DNA of 64,000 nt from Stratiolaelaps scimitus (GCA_019614645.1 JABWDB010000030.1:2356001-2420000), one strand, 5' to 3'; positions 11,218 through 23,519 are shown, numbered from the stretch's first letter. The notes: a model not told the origin generated them from the sequence alone. Program-made: numbers and translations.

Positions 11218-13206
11218 CTTCTCATAGCTTTCCAGAGCAACATTACATCATAAACGACGTTGGACACAAATTGATTTTACAAAGGTTAAAACATTGAGCT
11301 ATATGACCACATATGGGCATATATCTGGGAACTCTCGCGATAAGGCCAATGCGGAACAGTGTTCTTTGGGACATAGACGACACAGGAGTGGTAATTGGCC
11401 GGATGAATTGAAAGAACTCAATAATGCAGAGTCCCCCTACTTCGGTATAATGCTACTTGCTCTGCTAGGTCTCAAATATCCTCATGCTTAATTAAGCTTC
11501 ACAACGTTCGTGATCTTACGCAACCCTATGGGAGACTTGACGGCATCTAAGGTAACCTTCCGTGTATTTTACCTTCATTTTTCTATAAATACGTCTTTAT
11601 ATGGAAACACATATTTTTAAACAAGATAAAAAGACCACCAACGTTTTACTAGAACAGATTGTACTTTGTTTAAATCATGAAAGTGGGATTTATAGGCAAC
11701 GTTTTCAAGCCTCTAAGAAATCCTTCTCTGGAATTTTTATCTAATTTTTTTTGCAAAATATACGTTAGTATCTACGTAAGTCTCACTAGAAAAATCGCAG
11801 AAATTTACATTCTAAATTGCCAAACCAAGTGACAACCAATTGTCAGAAACACGAATAAGGACTTGAAAATCATCTATAAAGCTTAGCAATTGACGGCAGC
11901 TCCTGATAAATTAGCTTTACGTTTGCCCAATAATTATGCTGTTTATTGTCTTGTCAATATCGGTTCTCTTTGTTAATGATGATTGAATATTTAGTTAATA
12001 TTCAACTGAAACATTATTATAGTGAAAAATATGAGCACTACAGTCGCACTCGTCGTTGCCTTCGTCGCACAGAATTATATCTCATGTACTCTCACCCCTC
12101 TCCCATATTACCACAGCAGCGCACGATTGCATTAATCATAGTTCCTGTTGCCGATCAGCGTCAGTGAGGCAAACGAGCTAGTAGAGCACGATAAGTGACA
12201 AAATAATGCCCATATCATAATAATAATAATAATAATAATCATTATAATAGTAAAAATAATTGAGTGTGTGTTTGGGTGTGTGTGTGTGTGTGCATGCTAG
12301 ATTTTGTATTATGGCGACGACTGGAACAATAGCAGCTTAACCACCACAGCGAATCTGAGAAACGTTTATTATTTGTTATTTATCAAGCACAAGGGTTAAT
12401 ACATGTTTCCATGCATTTTCATCATTACACATTGTATATGAATCATCCTGGAGTCTCTATGAACATTATGAATTTTGTAAAATGTAGCATATCAATAAAG
12501 AGTTCATAATTGCAAATAGAAGAACACTACTAATTGGCGTGATAAGCTAAGCGATACCAAAGAAATCCACTTTTGCCAAAATTTCAGAAATACACAACCA
12601 TCATGGCTCCTGCACACCCACTATTGCAGTACTTAAATAGCACTTCTTGTGTTACTTGACCCAATAGGTTCATGCTGTACGCTTCAAAATAGATAGCCAA
12701 CAAGCTGTCTGAAGCCGAACTGAAAATGAACGAACTTAAAGGAATTTTCTATTATGCGCTGAAGCCCAACGTATGAAGTTTCTTAAGAACAAGAAACAAA
12801 TATGTTTAAGCAAGATTTTCGTAGTAGGCCTTCAATTTCAAACTCCACCTTAAATGTTCAATCAAATGCACGCCACAAAATACTTACTAGATCGAACCTG
12901 GTTAACTAGCGTGGAGGGCAGCGTTTAGGAAACCCTTTAGCTATGGCTTTAGATATGTCTCGTCGAGGTTTTAAATAAGTCTCCAAAAATCCATAAAATA
13001 ACCGTACTTTTACGACACACAGACCGACCAAGCATCCCTGCGTCGGGGGTTCGTTTGACAATTCCAAAGCTCGGAGGCATACTCGCACAGGGTCAGTCTT
13101 CTACTGTAATCTTCGAAGACGTTTATTCCCGTTGCACAAATATGGATCCCATTTATTTTAATATATTTAAAGTTACAATAACCTTGTAGAGGGCGGGGAC
13201 ACATAT
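10619..13206. other. Intron sequence (if the long membrane-protein model holds), AT-rich
   Basis: No exon-like segment was found. It contains a long (TA)n at 11134-11215, a (TAA)n stretch near 12217-12241 and a (GT)n near 12267-12292. Confidence 0.45.
11134..11215. repeat. Long (TA)n microsatellite
   Basis: About 40 TA units with one TT interruption, the longest such tract in the window. A minus-strand ORF crossing it encodes only Tyr-Ile repeats and is not a gene. Confidence 0.95.
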
Positions 13207-13310
13207 TCAGGTCGAGGCGGTCATGGTTCCGAGAGAGACAATGGCATTGCCTCTCTGCTTAGGCACAGAAAAGCGCTGCAGAAAAAAGGACCCCGGGTCT
13301 TAATTTTCGT
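13207..13310 (-). mobile_element. 3' end of a LINE coding region (same C-terminal domain as at 1 and 3.9 kb)
   Basis: The minus strand reads FLQRFSVPKQRGNAIVSLG and then a stop at 13207-13209. This is the C-terminal end of the retroelement domain also present at 3890-4412. Only the last 35 or so residues remain, a typical 5'-truncated LINE insertion. Confidence 0.55.
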
Positions 13311-13652
13311 AGACTAAGTATCTGCGTGGGCTTTTTATATGCTACGTGCAGATACGCTCTATGAAGGTGCATATATGATGCTACATGGGATCAAGATTGT
13401 TCTCATTATGAAGAGGTGGTGGACGGCCGATATAAAGGTTAGAAAATTCCCATTTAGCGCCAAATTTAATATCTTTCGTCAGGATAGAGAGAACTGAGGG
13501 GAAGGCACACTCATTCTTATTGACAAACACCTTAAGTGCTGTACGAATATTCTGGCTAGCCTGATGGAAGCTGTTGCCGTAAGTGTTGATTCTGAAGACT
13601 CTATTGTTCAATTTGCCTCGTGCTATATTACTAACAATCCAGGTGTCTTTAT

Positions 13653-13840
13653 ACAGTCGAGCCCCGTGGTATGTTCGTTTGCGCCTTGCAATCGGGGAAG
13701 GCACGTAGGTGTACGGGTTTAATCCCGGCCATTGCACTTTTGCGTTTAGAGGAGTCCGTCTTACGAAGCAATACCGAAAGCAGCTGTACCGTGGACGTGA
13801 AATGTTTAAGGCTGAGCGCCAGCTTGGAAAACTTACTTAG
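13653..13840 (+). repeat. tRNA-like SINE, family A, copy 1
   Basis: The head resembles a tRNA. GCCTT and AAGGC flank a short loop near 13682-13702 (anticodon-stem-like), and a T-arm-like CGGGTTTAATCCCGG with a degenerate B box (GGTTCGANNCC) lies near 13714-13728. The body has ACGAAGCAATACCGAAAGCA and GTGGACGTGAAATGT. The same head and body recur at 26762-26940 and on the minus strand at 47153-47288, and the body alone at 63498-63555. Confidence 0.6.
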
Positions 13841-13944
13841 GTGTATTCATACAACAAGATTCCAACTGCGTCAGCTATTTGTCGTTCTCTGCGATACCGC
13901 TAAATCCGTAGTTATTTGCAGGAACTTGAACTTGAGAAATAGAT

Positions 13945-14395
13945 AGACTGGGCAGATACTGTCATCTCAGATAGGTTATTCAAAGAGGCCATATTCTTCA
14001 ATTCGTACATCAATAATGGGTTCGTTCAAGTAGTTGACCGTGCCACCCGAAGGGAATCTATTCTTGATCACCTGCTCACCACTGAATCAGGAACTATATG
14101 GAGGGTTCTAGGATGCATTGTTAAGCATCTCCTGGTATGATTTGTTAGTGGGTGTCAGTGTGATTATTACGTGTATACGTCATTCATGGTGCTTATGCAC
14201 CACCTCACTGACAAGTACATTCCCAAAAAAGGATGTCCCTCCAAGCACAGGAACATTCGACAATATGTTCAGAGTCTGGAGAAGCTAATGGAGGGTGATC
14301 GTTCGCCTCAAGCTTCAGCTCGCCTCCGCAAGGCGTCAACTCGGTTGCGTGTATTGCAGGAATCGGCGCTTAGCTTCAAGGACAGCAAGTAGTCT
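13945..14395 (+). mobile_element. Fragment of a jockey/CR1-type LINE (endonuclease C-terminus and linker)
   Basis: The plus strand reads FFNSYINNGFVQVVDRATR, then ILDHLLTTESG. This is the end of an apurinic-type endonuclease in jockey/CR1 LINEs (compare F...NGL.Q.V...TR...ILDL.LT). A linker with LTDKYIPKKGCPSKHR follows, which in such elements precedes the reverse transcriptase. There are stops, and no RT follows before the R1-like element starts, so this is a broken remnant. Confidence 0.6.
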
Positions 14396-14610
14396 TTCCA
14401 AACACTTTAACATAGTGAAGGTAGAGATGGGTTCAACAAAAATGAATGCTGTGAGGTATCCTCTGACAGTCTGCTGCCAAGGTGCACGAAGCTCTTGAAG
14501 CGGTCGCGCATCAGTGGACAGAGAATGCGGTCCCGATTCCATGCTACGTATCTGACCCGGGGGAGACTAGGAAAATAGTCGAATGGTGCGCCTAGAAGCT
14601 CAACATAAGG

Positions 14611-15264
14611 GTGGCACTCTCGACGTCGAAATATGCAAGAAAAAGAATGACCGAGAGGGCTGGGACGAAGGAGTCTGTGGAGGAGCACGCTCAAACGAAG
14701 ACCTCGGAGCACCGGACCTTCATAGTACGACGGATGACACGACTCGGCAACGGGGATGTCAAGGTAGCGGAGAAGACAGAGGTAGGCACGCGGTCTTTCC
14801 TTGAGGCACTGAAAAACGAGGGCGCAACTGCTGACATCCTTACCGACGCAAGAGAACTCCGAATGATCGTCCGGAACCTGCCTGAGGGCACCTCCACTGA
14901 CGCCATAGGACGGGCGATATTAAACGTCCCGGGTACAAAGGGTCAGTTCGAACTCGAACCACCGATAAATGGTGTATCGGGCCTACTATCGGCAGTGGTC
15001 CGTTTCGAGAGCAAGCTGGCAGCCGCGCTCTTCGTCGCGGGGGGTCGGATGGGTCTCCCTCCCCATCTCGAAGTGAGTGACAGTCCCATGTTGTCTGGAC
15101 TGCCAGAGGATCGGACATATTGCACGCGCTGCACTTTCGAAAGAACAACCGAGAAACGTTGCCATCGATGTGGAGGTATGGGCCACGTGGCTAAGGGATG
15201 TATCGCAGTGCCCAAGTGCACCGAGGGCCACGCAGCCAACACCAGCGAGGTGCCCGGCGTATAG
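14611..15264 (+). pseudogene. R1-like LINE ORF1 (Gag-like, CCHC zinc knuckle)
   Basis: About 217 codons are open. The middle (RNLPEGTSTDAIGRAIL) resembles the RNA-binding part of R1 ORF1 proteins. The C-terminus has CTRC followed by a zinc knuckle CHRCGGMGHVAKGC, and then a second set in which CTEGHAANTS has lost its cysteines. Such proteins package element RNA. The frame is open but the rest of the element is broken. Confidence 0.75.
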
Positions 15265-16153
15265 GAGGATCATTAAGGAGGCTGGCAACGGACAGAAAGA
15301 GACTCAAGCAATAAATTATGTACAGTTTCGGAGCAGGGCAGTACATGCCATGATGGAGGAACTAATCTCCAGAAGGGGTGGCGACCTGCTCTTGATGATA
15401 GAGCCCAACAGAAACCTGGCAACGCAGAAAACAGAATGGATAAAGGACAAAATGAATAACACGGCGATCATGGACTGCTCAGGGAGTGTCACCAATGCGG
15501 GAGCAGGCCAGGGCTTTTCATGGGTGGACGTTGGTAAAGCGGGGAGAATCTATTCCTGCTTAGCGAGTCCCAACGCCCCCATTGAGAAACTTGAAATGCT
15601 AGTCGTGGACCTCAGGAAGTCCACGACGGAGGTTAGTGCAAATAACCGCCCGATCAAAGTCACGGGGGACTTCAACTCGGCCTCGGTCGCATGGGGCTCG
15701 CCCCGGACAGATAGACGGGGTCACGAGGTCATGGAGTGGCTGGCGGAAAACGATATGACAACAATGAACGAAGCTGGGCAGGGACCAACATTTGTTGGAG
15801 CAAACGGGACGTCGTTCGTTGACCTGACGATGATCAACACAAGATCCGCCATCGAATTCGGCCTGACGAGGGGGCTGGTTGACCGCCCCCCCCCCACACA
15901 CAAGATAAGCTCAGGCTCCAGGGCAGGGACGCAACGATCGAGGCGATTGAGTGAGAACTTAACAGAACAGGCTCACCCGAGGACACTGAAGCACTCCAAG
16001 AGCTACTCGAGAAGGCCTGTGAAAAAGAAAGAATCCACCCACTTAGGAGCACTTATCTCCCAAATATTAGTGGACAGAAGAAATCGCAGGGCACCGTCGC
16101 ACCTGTCTTGGGACTCGGAGAAAGGTCAAGAGATTGCGCAAAGCAAGATGTGA
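15230..16153 (+). pseudogene. R1-like LINE endonuclease domain
   Basis: The open frame contains YVQFRSRAVHAMMEEL, LLLMIEPNRN (the E of the EPN-type motif), VTGDFNSASVAWGS with TDRRG, and TFVGANGTSFVDLTM. These are apurinic-like endonuclease motifs in the order and spacing of R1-clade proteins. The SDH-type histidine motif is altered (PPPTHKISS) beside a run of cytosines at about 15886-15895, where slippage probably broke the frame. Confidence 0.75.
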
Positions 16154-16384
16154 GTCTGGAAGGAATTTCTCGCAGACCTCGAAAGAGACCCCTGGGGAAA
16201 ACCGTACAAACGGATGCGTGGCAAGATCAAAGGAGCCCGCAAAGAACACTTAAAACCCGAGGAGCGCACCAATACTCCCTAAGCTGTTCCCTCAGACGCC
16301 TGATTTTAACAGGTCCCCCTACACGAGTGGCGACGACAACGGAGGCGGCGACGGCGAAGATAACTGTATCTCTGGGTCTCCGGG

Positions 16385-16840
16385 ATGGAAGTTATCCAAG
16401 CGGCAGATCGGATCAAGACGGGAAAGGCCCCGTGTATGGGCATTCCACCCGTAGCGAATAAGATCCTACTGAAGGAGTTCCCGGGTATGGTGGCCAACGT
16501 CTTCACCCGACTCGTGCGCGACGGCTCATTCCCAACTGTGTGGAAGAAGGCCGAGGTAGTACTCCGAAGAGAGCGGGCTACTTTCGGACGCCCAGTGTGG
16601 CTTCAGAAAGTCGAGGTCTGTGTTAACGGCGGTGCACAGAGTGCTCTCGAAGGAAGAGTGTACTGGCCAAGGAGACATGCAAAAAGCGGGAGTACTATCT
16701 GTCGATTATATTGGATGTTCGAGACGCATTCGACAGCTTGCCGTGGCCAAAAAGAAAACGGCGGCTCAGCTGGCCAGGCTGATGCCGAAATCATCGGTCC
16801 GAAGGGGGGAAATCGACGGTTATTGATGAGCGTAGCCTAG
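16385..16840 (+). pseudogene. R1-like LINE reverse transcriptase N-terminal remnant
   Basis: IKTGKAPCMGIPPVANKILLKE corresponds to the K.GKAPG.DGI.....L block at the start of LINE RT domains, and DGSFPTVWKKAEVVL to the P..WK.A.VV block. After about 16580 the frame shifts and the palm motifs are no longer readable in one frame. Confidence 0.7.
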
Positions 16841-17166
16841 TCGATCATTCCCTTCAGTGCCCCCGTAGGCCCGAATTAACCTTGGAGACTGACCGCAACT
16901 TGGGGACGCGGCCTCCGTCCTGGCAAGCACCATGCCATTGGACATCAAGGCCAAGTAACGGAAGAAGGCATGGTCGGATCCGACGAGTGATAAGACAGAG
17001 CTCCGAGAGACCAGTCTCAATGAATGGCAAAACCTATGGAATGGGATCAGAGGGAACAAGCCGGAAGCCAAGATTCGGGAAGCCATCGCTGATATCAGGG
17101 AATGAACGGAAAGACCTGGTGGCAAGATGACCTATTATCTGTCTCAGTTCCTGGAGACGTTGAGAC

Positions 17167-17493
17167 TTGAAAGCTTATCTGTCACGCTTTAAGCACATCA
17201 CCGCCTCCTGCACGCTCTGCGAGTGTCACGACGAGGACGATGCCATGCACACACTGGCGAGCTGTACATCGCTTAACGAAGTCAGGGCAGAGCACATGCC
17301 TATAGAACTGAATCTGGATGAAGGCATGCGAGCCTTCGTCAAGTTCCTCTGCACATCGACTGATAACTGGAACAAAGGTGAGCTACTTGCGAGAGCGTTG
17401 CTGACCTCCAAGGACAGGTTGGAGAGGGACCGCATAGCCAGACTGGCGCCCGGCGCGGTTTCCGCACCAGACAGAGGACTAACCGAGAGATAA
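17167..17493 (+). pseudogene. R1-like LINE C-terminal Cys/His domain
   Basis: CTLCECHDEDDAMHTLASC gives the C..C....H....C knuckle that ends R1-clade ORF2 proteins, preceded by YLSRFKHI. A helical tail without known motifs follows, ending at a TGA-equivalent stop near 17493. Confidence 0.65.
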
Positions 17494-17495
17494 TA

Positions 17496-18064
17496 CACGG
17501 TCGGCGATAAGACTGACTGCTGGTCCCTGCAAGACATTGTTCAAAGTAATTCCTCATGGATAAGTACTGAACAATGTCCCAAGTCACAAATCGGTTGGAG
17601 GTTTAGTCAGTAAGAATCTGACACTACCACTCGAATACCCTAGAAGTGAAGAGTGGTGCCTATGCAAGGTTTGCCTTGAACCTCTGTATAAAAAAAGTCT
17701 GCTGCCAATCCTCTTTAAAAAAACTGGGTATGGCCATAATTGGACCGTTGAATAATGGATTCTAAGCCGCTCATATGAGGACGTGCAGCCTGGCTCATTT
17801 CACCTCTCAATTTGAACCCCAGCCCATAAAGGCAAAGACAAGAGTAACTTTGACATCCGTAGGCCAATTGCACAGGGGTCCATAGCATGCCTGATCTTTA
17901 AAAAATACTCGTGAACCATTTATTTTTCTTGCTGCTAGCGGACTTCTCGAGAACGAATTTACAAGAGGTAAGTAATGTCTGCACCAAATGTCAGAATGAT
18001 AAAACAGGCTTTCCCAGCGTGTGCCTTGATTTCTCTAAGAGGACGTCAGTCAGGACTTCCTATC
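17496..18064. other. Non-coding stretch between R1-like LINE and mariner
   Basis: No gene or motif is recognised. It may include the 3' untranslated tail of the R1-like element. Confidence 0.4.
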
Positions 18065-18066
18065 TA

Positions 18067-19073
18067 TTAGGGGTAGAAATATGTGTTGTCCGGTTTCAGC
18101 TAGAGAGAGAGAGAAAGAGAGAGAAAGTTCGTCCTGGTTGGAAAGATCATGAATGATTGTTGTTGCTGGATCTATTTTAATTCACGGGGGGAAAAGCTTG
18201 TTCAATTCGACTGCCGAAATATTTTGTTGTACCACGAAAGCCATGGAGGTATCCAGTGAAAATTGGCGCGCTATTTTCTTATTTAAGTTTAAACTTAGAC
18301 ATTCCGCGGTAGATACGGCTGCCGAGTTGTGTGAAGCGTTTGGACCAACCTGTGTGTCTGTTAGGACTGTAGAAAGGTGATTCAAAAAGTTTAAGGAAGT
18401 GGATCCCGCATACTCTGACGCCTGATCAGAGGACCCGCCGTCTGACGGCATGCTTCTCCTCTACTACCGCGTCACTCCAAGTGTAATTTTTTCAAAAGTA
18501 TTGTTACCTGTGATGAGAGGTGGGTCCAATATGCAATTAAAGTCGACGTCGTTCCGGCCCGTCACAAGCAAAGAGAAAAAAAAAGCGTCTTCTGCGTGCT
18601 TGGTGGACTATCAAGGGAATCGTACATCGTGAGCTCTTGGAACCTGGTGACACTATAAATGCAGATATGTACTCAGCACAGTTAGAACGGGTGCTCGCGG
18701 GTGCACGCTCCAGCACGATAACACATCGCGCGGACTACCTTGGACACCATTAAAAGGTTAAATTGGGAAGTATTATCCCACCCACCATATTCTCCGGACT
18801 TCGCGCCCCCATCTTTTCTTGAATTGGCAAGACAGCATTACTGGCAAAATTTTCACTTCAGAGGTGGAGGTAGAAAAAGCAATTAACACGTTTTTTGCGG
18901 CCTAGTGAGAAAGCTTTTACGAGAAGGGAATTGTTGGAAATCTACCCAATCGATGGGCGAAGTGTGTAGGCGCCGAAGGAGACTACCTTTAATAAAAAGC
19001 GTTGAGTACAAGTCGAGTTATAAGCGTTTTAATTAGCATGCAAAAACCGGACAATACATATTTCCACCCCTAA
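18067..19073 (+). mobile_element. mariner element (irritans-like) with about 31-bp inverted repeats, inactive
   Basis: The left tip TTAGGGGTAGAAATATGTG and the right tip, complement of TTAGGGGTGGAAATATGTA, match over about 31 bases up to CCGGTTT. TA lies on both sides (18065-18066 and 19074-19075). The length of 1007 bp implies an internal deletion. A GA-rich run just inside the left end (18102-18126) looks like microsatellite expansion. Confidence 0.92.
18243..18990 (+). pseudogene. mariner transposase pseudogene
   Basis: It starts MEVSSENWRAIFLFKFKLR and runs through the first helix-turn-helix to TVER, where a stop occurs near 18380. A deletion then removes part of the linker. The catalytic part follows across frames: CDERWVQYA (first Asp, near 18510), RELLEPGDTINADMYSAQLE (about 18630-18690), QHDN (second Asp, near 18715), and the ending LPNRWAKCVGAEGDYL. 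It is closest in appearance to irritans-type mariners. Confidence 0.85.
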
Positions 19074-19075
19074 TA

Positions 19076-20297
19076 TATACGATTGAGCTACTAAAAGTGA
19101 ACTCTAAAAGCGTTGGCTGTTGTTCTGCATCTTTGTTTTAGATAAAAAAAAACACTTTAAGGGACCACCCATAATAATTCATTGTCAAAAAATCGACATT
19201 GGATATGAATCTACATATTATAAATACGAACCTAAAAAATGTTTTCGGGCATTCTTCTTAGCCAACATTTAATTTCCCCAGTATTGCTGTTGAATTGCTT
19301 CTTAAGAAGGACAAATCTGTTAAATGCAAATGTGCAATGTGGTGGGGATCAATGGCGTAACAGTACGGTCTGAGGCAGTAACCAGGAGCGAACAGCGAAA
19401 CGATACTCAGTACTTCTGAATATTGCAACAACTCCTTTGAGTGACACATCAACTTTAATGAGAACCCAATAATGTCCAGAGTCAATAATATTGTATACAA
19501 TAATTTCTACACTTGTAAACAGTTTTTATCCGCTGTTTTTCCAAACATTGAGGCACTCATTCTGGTTAAGAAAGAAGCATTTGACTTGAATTGAATGTAA
19601 TAGTGGTCAAGGACGAATGCCGATGAATATTGACGGATGCTCGATCGATCCGTCATTCAAATCAATTGTTCATCAGGTTCCGTCGCCTTTCAATATTCCT
19701 TATCTTATAGGAACATTATATTAATGCAGGTGTATGTGACAGTCGCCTCCTAGTAGCCATTGTATTTTGAGATTATTATTTAGTGTTATTGTACGAATAA
19801 CCATTTCAAGACAAATTTCATTAACGATATAGAGAGATAGAAAGGAATCTCTTTCTAAAAAATCTCTTTCCCTTTTTAACGAAGCGCTTAGTATCTGTCG
19901 TACGGTTAACCTCGAACTGGATGAAACCGCCATAGCTTTCAAACTATACAACGTTTAAAGAAAGAATACTTTAATCGATTTCCATTCAACAAATCGTTGA
20001 CGAACAATTGGAAATGAGAAGACAAAGTGAAGTTCTTTTCGATTGGCTAAAAAAGTATAAAGCGAATTTATTAAAAATAAATTCAGCCATTTCGCTTCCA
20101 AGGTACAGCAGCAATACGAGGAGGATCCACTCGAGCTCGATTGTTGAGATTTGGGGAAGCGCGCGCGCGCAATTTGGGAATTGTCTAACGCGTGGACGCG
20201 GATGTGTGAGACAGAGATCACTCATCCACTTTTTTGTTCTAGCTTTCGTTGTTATTGGCCAATCTTACAGTTTAAAGGCTCACTTTTTTGCATTACG
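19076..20297. other. AT-rich stretch 3' of the eIF4E gene
   Basis: No exon or repeat is recognised. It would contain 3' flanking sequence of the minus-strand eIF4E gene. A run of alternating GC occurs at 20159-20169. Confidence 0.4.
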
Positions 20298-20303
20298 TTT
20301 ATT
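20298..20303 (-). promoter_or_regulatory. AATAAA overlapping the eIF4E stop codon
   Basis: The minus strand reads TGAATAAAC, so a perfect polyadenylation hexamer begins at the last base of the stop codon. It may be coincidental, but if used the 3' UTR would be extremely short. Confidence 0.25.
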
Positions 20304-23300
20304 CACAGACAATATAGGCGTTTGTTTTTTGATTGTAGATCACCCCTGAACTCTGTGAAGTCCATCGGAAACTTATATTTCAAGCTGTCCACAAGGCAAT
20401 TCTGTATTATTTGCCCCGCGGGTATGACGATGTCTTTTTCAGTTGTTTTGAACCAGACGGACACGCGAGATGCTCCATTTTTCAATGTCACGTAGACTCC
20501 GTTGATGTACGATGAATACTGCCCGAGTTCAAGTCCACCGACACAAAGCAAACAGAGATCCAACCAAACAGGGTCAACTCGATCTCCAACGAATAGTTGT
20601 CTTATGCTCCATTTTCCGCCCTAGAAAGAAATAGCACAAAATTACGTACCATAATTTATTCTGCCCTATAGATCTCTATTCAGGTCTAATCCGAAAGTTC
20701 TACCCAGGTTGTTATGTTCTTCTCTTAGACATGGGTTAAGGTTTCACTATAAAGTGGCCTACGACAGTTAATATAGACTATTGATTAGATTACAGTGTTG
20801 ATCAAATTCAAACTCGTTTATGTTATGATTTGTTTCCCACATGTCCACGCTCTGAAGCTGGTTTAACATAGTCAGCATAATGTGCTTGTTACCAATAGTT
20901 TCTAAAGGCGATTAAACCAATTCAGTATGCATTTTTGAACTTCATTCAATTAGTAGAAAGGATAGCCGTCTATGGCTAATCATCAATTATATACAAATGC
21001 AAACAACAAAAAATCAGTCAGCCCTGGCCCAAGTTTGATCCCGTTGGCATGACTCCTTTTCTAGTAGCTGTATCTATCATACGGCACCAGGGACAAAACA
21101 AATTCTTCAAAACTTTGCTTAAGAACTTAAGGACGAACTTGGTACACTCGGTTCCTGGTAAGATGAAAGCAAATACTGGATAGTAATAAAAACGTTGGGC
21201 CTCTAACCGTTGAAGCTTCGCCAACCTCGCTTAAGCCATCAAAAGCGATTAAGCGAATGATATTCTTCTAAATTGTGATAACCAATAGTTTTACACGTGA
21301 TCTCAGGTAGGTAAGGTGTCGAAGTAAATGACGTTGTATAGACCACCGCTATTTATATTATCAAGAAAGCACGCTTTTAATTCAATTCACAAATGTCGAA
21401 TGTACCATGATGAAGGTAAAAAAAACTGAAAGGTATGAGCAACAATATTCTGAGAACGTGTTAAATAAAGTGTAAGCAATAACAAGAATAATACTAAATA
21501 TTGCGCACCCTTGAATTTGCAGGATCCTCCCACTCAGGTCTGATTCCTGTCTTAAACAGATTATATGTGTAATGGTGATTTTCTGAGGGCGATTTCAAAA
21601 TGTTAAATAGTTCCCAGAAACCGTTTGCCGTTGAAAAGCTACCAATTCGCTCGATAGCGTTGTACCAGTCTTCGTCAGGCTGAAATCACATAATTGAAAT
21701 AGTATATAATATTAATCATGATACAATCAAAATTATTGTTAACCTTAACGCTAGACTACACTAATGCACTCCTGAAAATAATAACAATAATAATAATAAT
21801 CAAAATGTGTTGTAAAGAACAGATACGGTCATCCTTAGGCTATAACAAGGCATATTTTTACCTTGCACATTTTAGTCTAACAAGTAATAGCGCTTCATAT
21901 ACATTGCGTTGGAAGTACATTAATGTTTAGATTATTGCATTATTAGTAGCATAGTCAACAATGCGAACCCGTTAACTAGGCGTTAATTTGAATCAATAGC
22001 AGTTAACTTACGTTGGTGATCCAGAATGTCCACTCGTATTCCAGACGGTGACTTTGAGTTCCACTATCTTCCGGTTCATCTGAGAGGGACAATGATGTCT
22101 CTCCGTTCATGTAGGGTCTCCTTGGGCTCTGATATCCGCTACTTTCGATGCGATCTAGGCAATGTGAAGAACATCATACCGTATGATAATGATATTCTTC
22201 TCTTCAAACACATCTCGTGCAGACGTGAGTTAAATTTACAGCTCTTAACAGGTCCTATCGGCTACCTCTGCATAGTAGTATTTGCCTATTTGAAGTGAAG
22301 TATTTCGATTAAAAAATGACAACAACACCTTTATCTACATACTTTGAACCATTAGCTGGTCTTAGGACAATTCTGCCGCGTCCTTATGACACAACATGCA
22401 CCCATAGAGGCCTAATATTAAAGGTACAACGAACAGTTCCAAGATACTGTATAGGGAACATGTGACTACCAATCGCCTATTTTGTACGCACGTATTGTTT
22501 TCGCACTAAATTTTGTACGCACTGAAATTAGTGATAGCTACATATTTGATCTGCTATTTTACGATCGAGATTCAAGCCAGCAGTTGTATATATGTACGGT
22601 ATAACGTCTGCTCGAAATTCGAATTAGTCGTATTAATATGGTTAACTACAAGAAGACTATGCTTTTCTCTGCTGCACGTATGACAGAAATGCCACCGCTT
22701 TGTTCAGACATAGCAGCAGCATCGCATCATGGACCTGTCATATGAACAATTTTTGTCTCTATACTACCGCCACCACCAAATCTGTCCTGGGAGTGGCGCT
22801 GCGGTAATTGCCACCCATATGGCTTTCAGAGCTGTATACTCTCACCCCCCAAACGAAGAATTTTTGAGGAGGTGGACTGCTCATAACTGATTAAGTAAAT
22901 TGGTGAAAAAAATTTACTTGACAGAACGTGGGATAATTCTATTGTGCGCCTTAAATATAAATATGATGGTGTCATATGGGGATCATGTTCATGTCAAAAG
23001 TCGAACTTATTCCATTCCGAGGCCAATCGCAAGGGCGCTAGTACAATTAAGTTCATTTTTCCAAATGCCGAAACAGAAAACGCATTCTACATCTTCACTT
23101 TTCCTTTGAATACACTAACCGGGGATCATTGTTAATCTTCTCTTAATAAATGTATTCCCTTTTTGCAAATCATCGAAAAATTCATCTGGCTTGGGTATGA
23201 CTATCAACAAACAATCCAATTTTGACCTTCACCATTTGGCGAACGCAGTTAAAATCGTCATAGATATGAACATCGGGTACAATTACAACGGCGTTTAGAG

Positions 23301-23519
23301 GTTAGAGTATTTGATTATGATCCATAATAAGTATTTACAGAAATGTGAGTTCTCTAACAGGTTCTCTGAGTTCTGTTCCGTCCGAAGTGGGAACTCACCC
23401 GAGATCGAACTCGTGGAAACTTCTTCCGAGCTCGATGTTGACCTTAACATACTTAACAACGACATCCCTTCTAGAGTTGCATTGGACATCTCACTTGAAC
23501 TATCTTCATCCTTATTCAT
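20303..23519 (-). CDS. eIF4E: eIF4E-family mRNA cap-binding protein
   Basis: Four exons are read on the minus strand: 23519-23339, 22154-22012, 21679-21509 and 20620-20303. All junctions are GT..AG and in phase, giving about 270 residues. An acidic, Ser-rich N-terminus precedes the fold. EYEWTFW (102-105) matches the start of the eIF4E core. GFWELFN carries a Trp (130) expected to stack on the cap, and IRPEWED carries the second cap Trp (158) with its Glu (159). GGKW and VSVWFKTTEKD (Trp 221) follow. The spacing 158 to 221 mirrors Trp102 to Trp166 of the human protein. Known members bind the 7-methylguanosine cap and recruit eIF4G to start translation. The C-terminus SKNKRLYCL resembles the usual KNRFVV-like end, so I close the frame at the TGA rather than splicing onward. 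The first exon is the least certain. The gene lies inside an intron of the plus-strand membrane-protein gene. Confidence 0.88.

Larger units (their letters stand above)
14590..17495 (+). mobile_element. R1-like LINE, near full length but inactivated
   Basis: Pieces occur in the order of R1-clade elements. ORF1 has a zinc knuckle (14611-15264), then an apurinic-type endonuclease (about 15200-16150), RT remnants (16385-16840) and a C-terminal Cys/His knuckle (17167-17493). The region is more GC-rich than its surroundings. Frameshifts separate the parts and much of the RT palm is missing or unreadable. R1 elements normally insert in 28S rDNA; no rDNA was seen here, so this is either a non-specific relative or a dispersed copy. 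Confidence 0.8.

Noticed and set aside
11031..11267. Minus-strand ORF across a TA tract
   Set aside because: Its product is a Tyr-Ile repeat created by translating the microsatellite.
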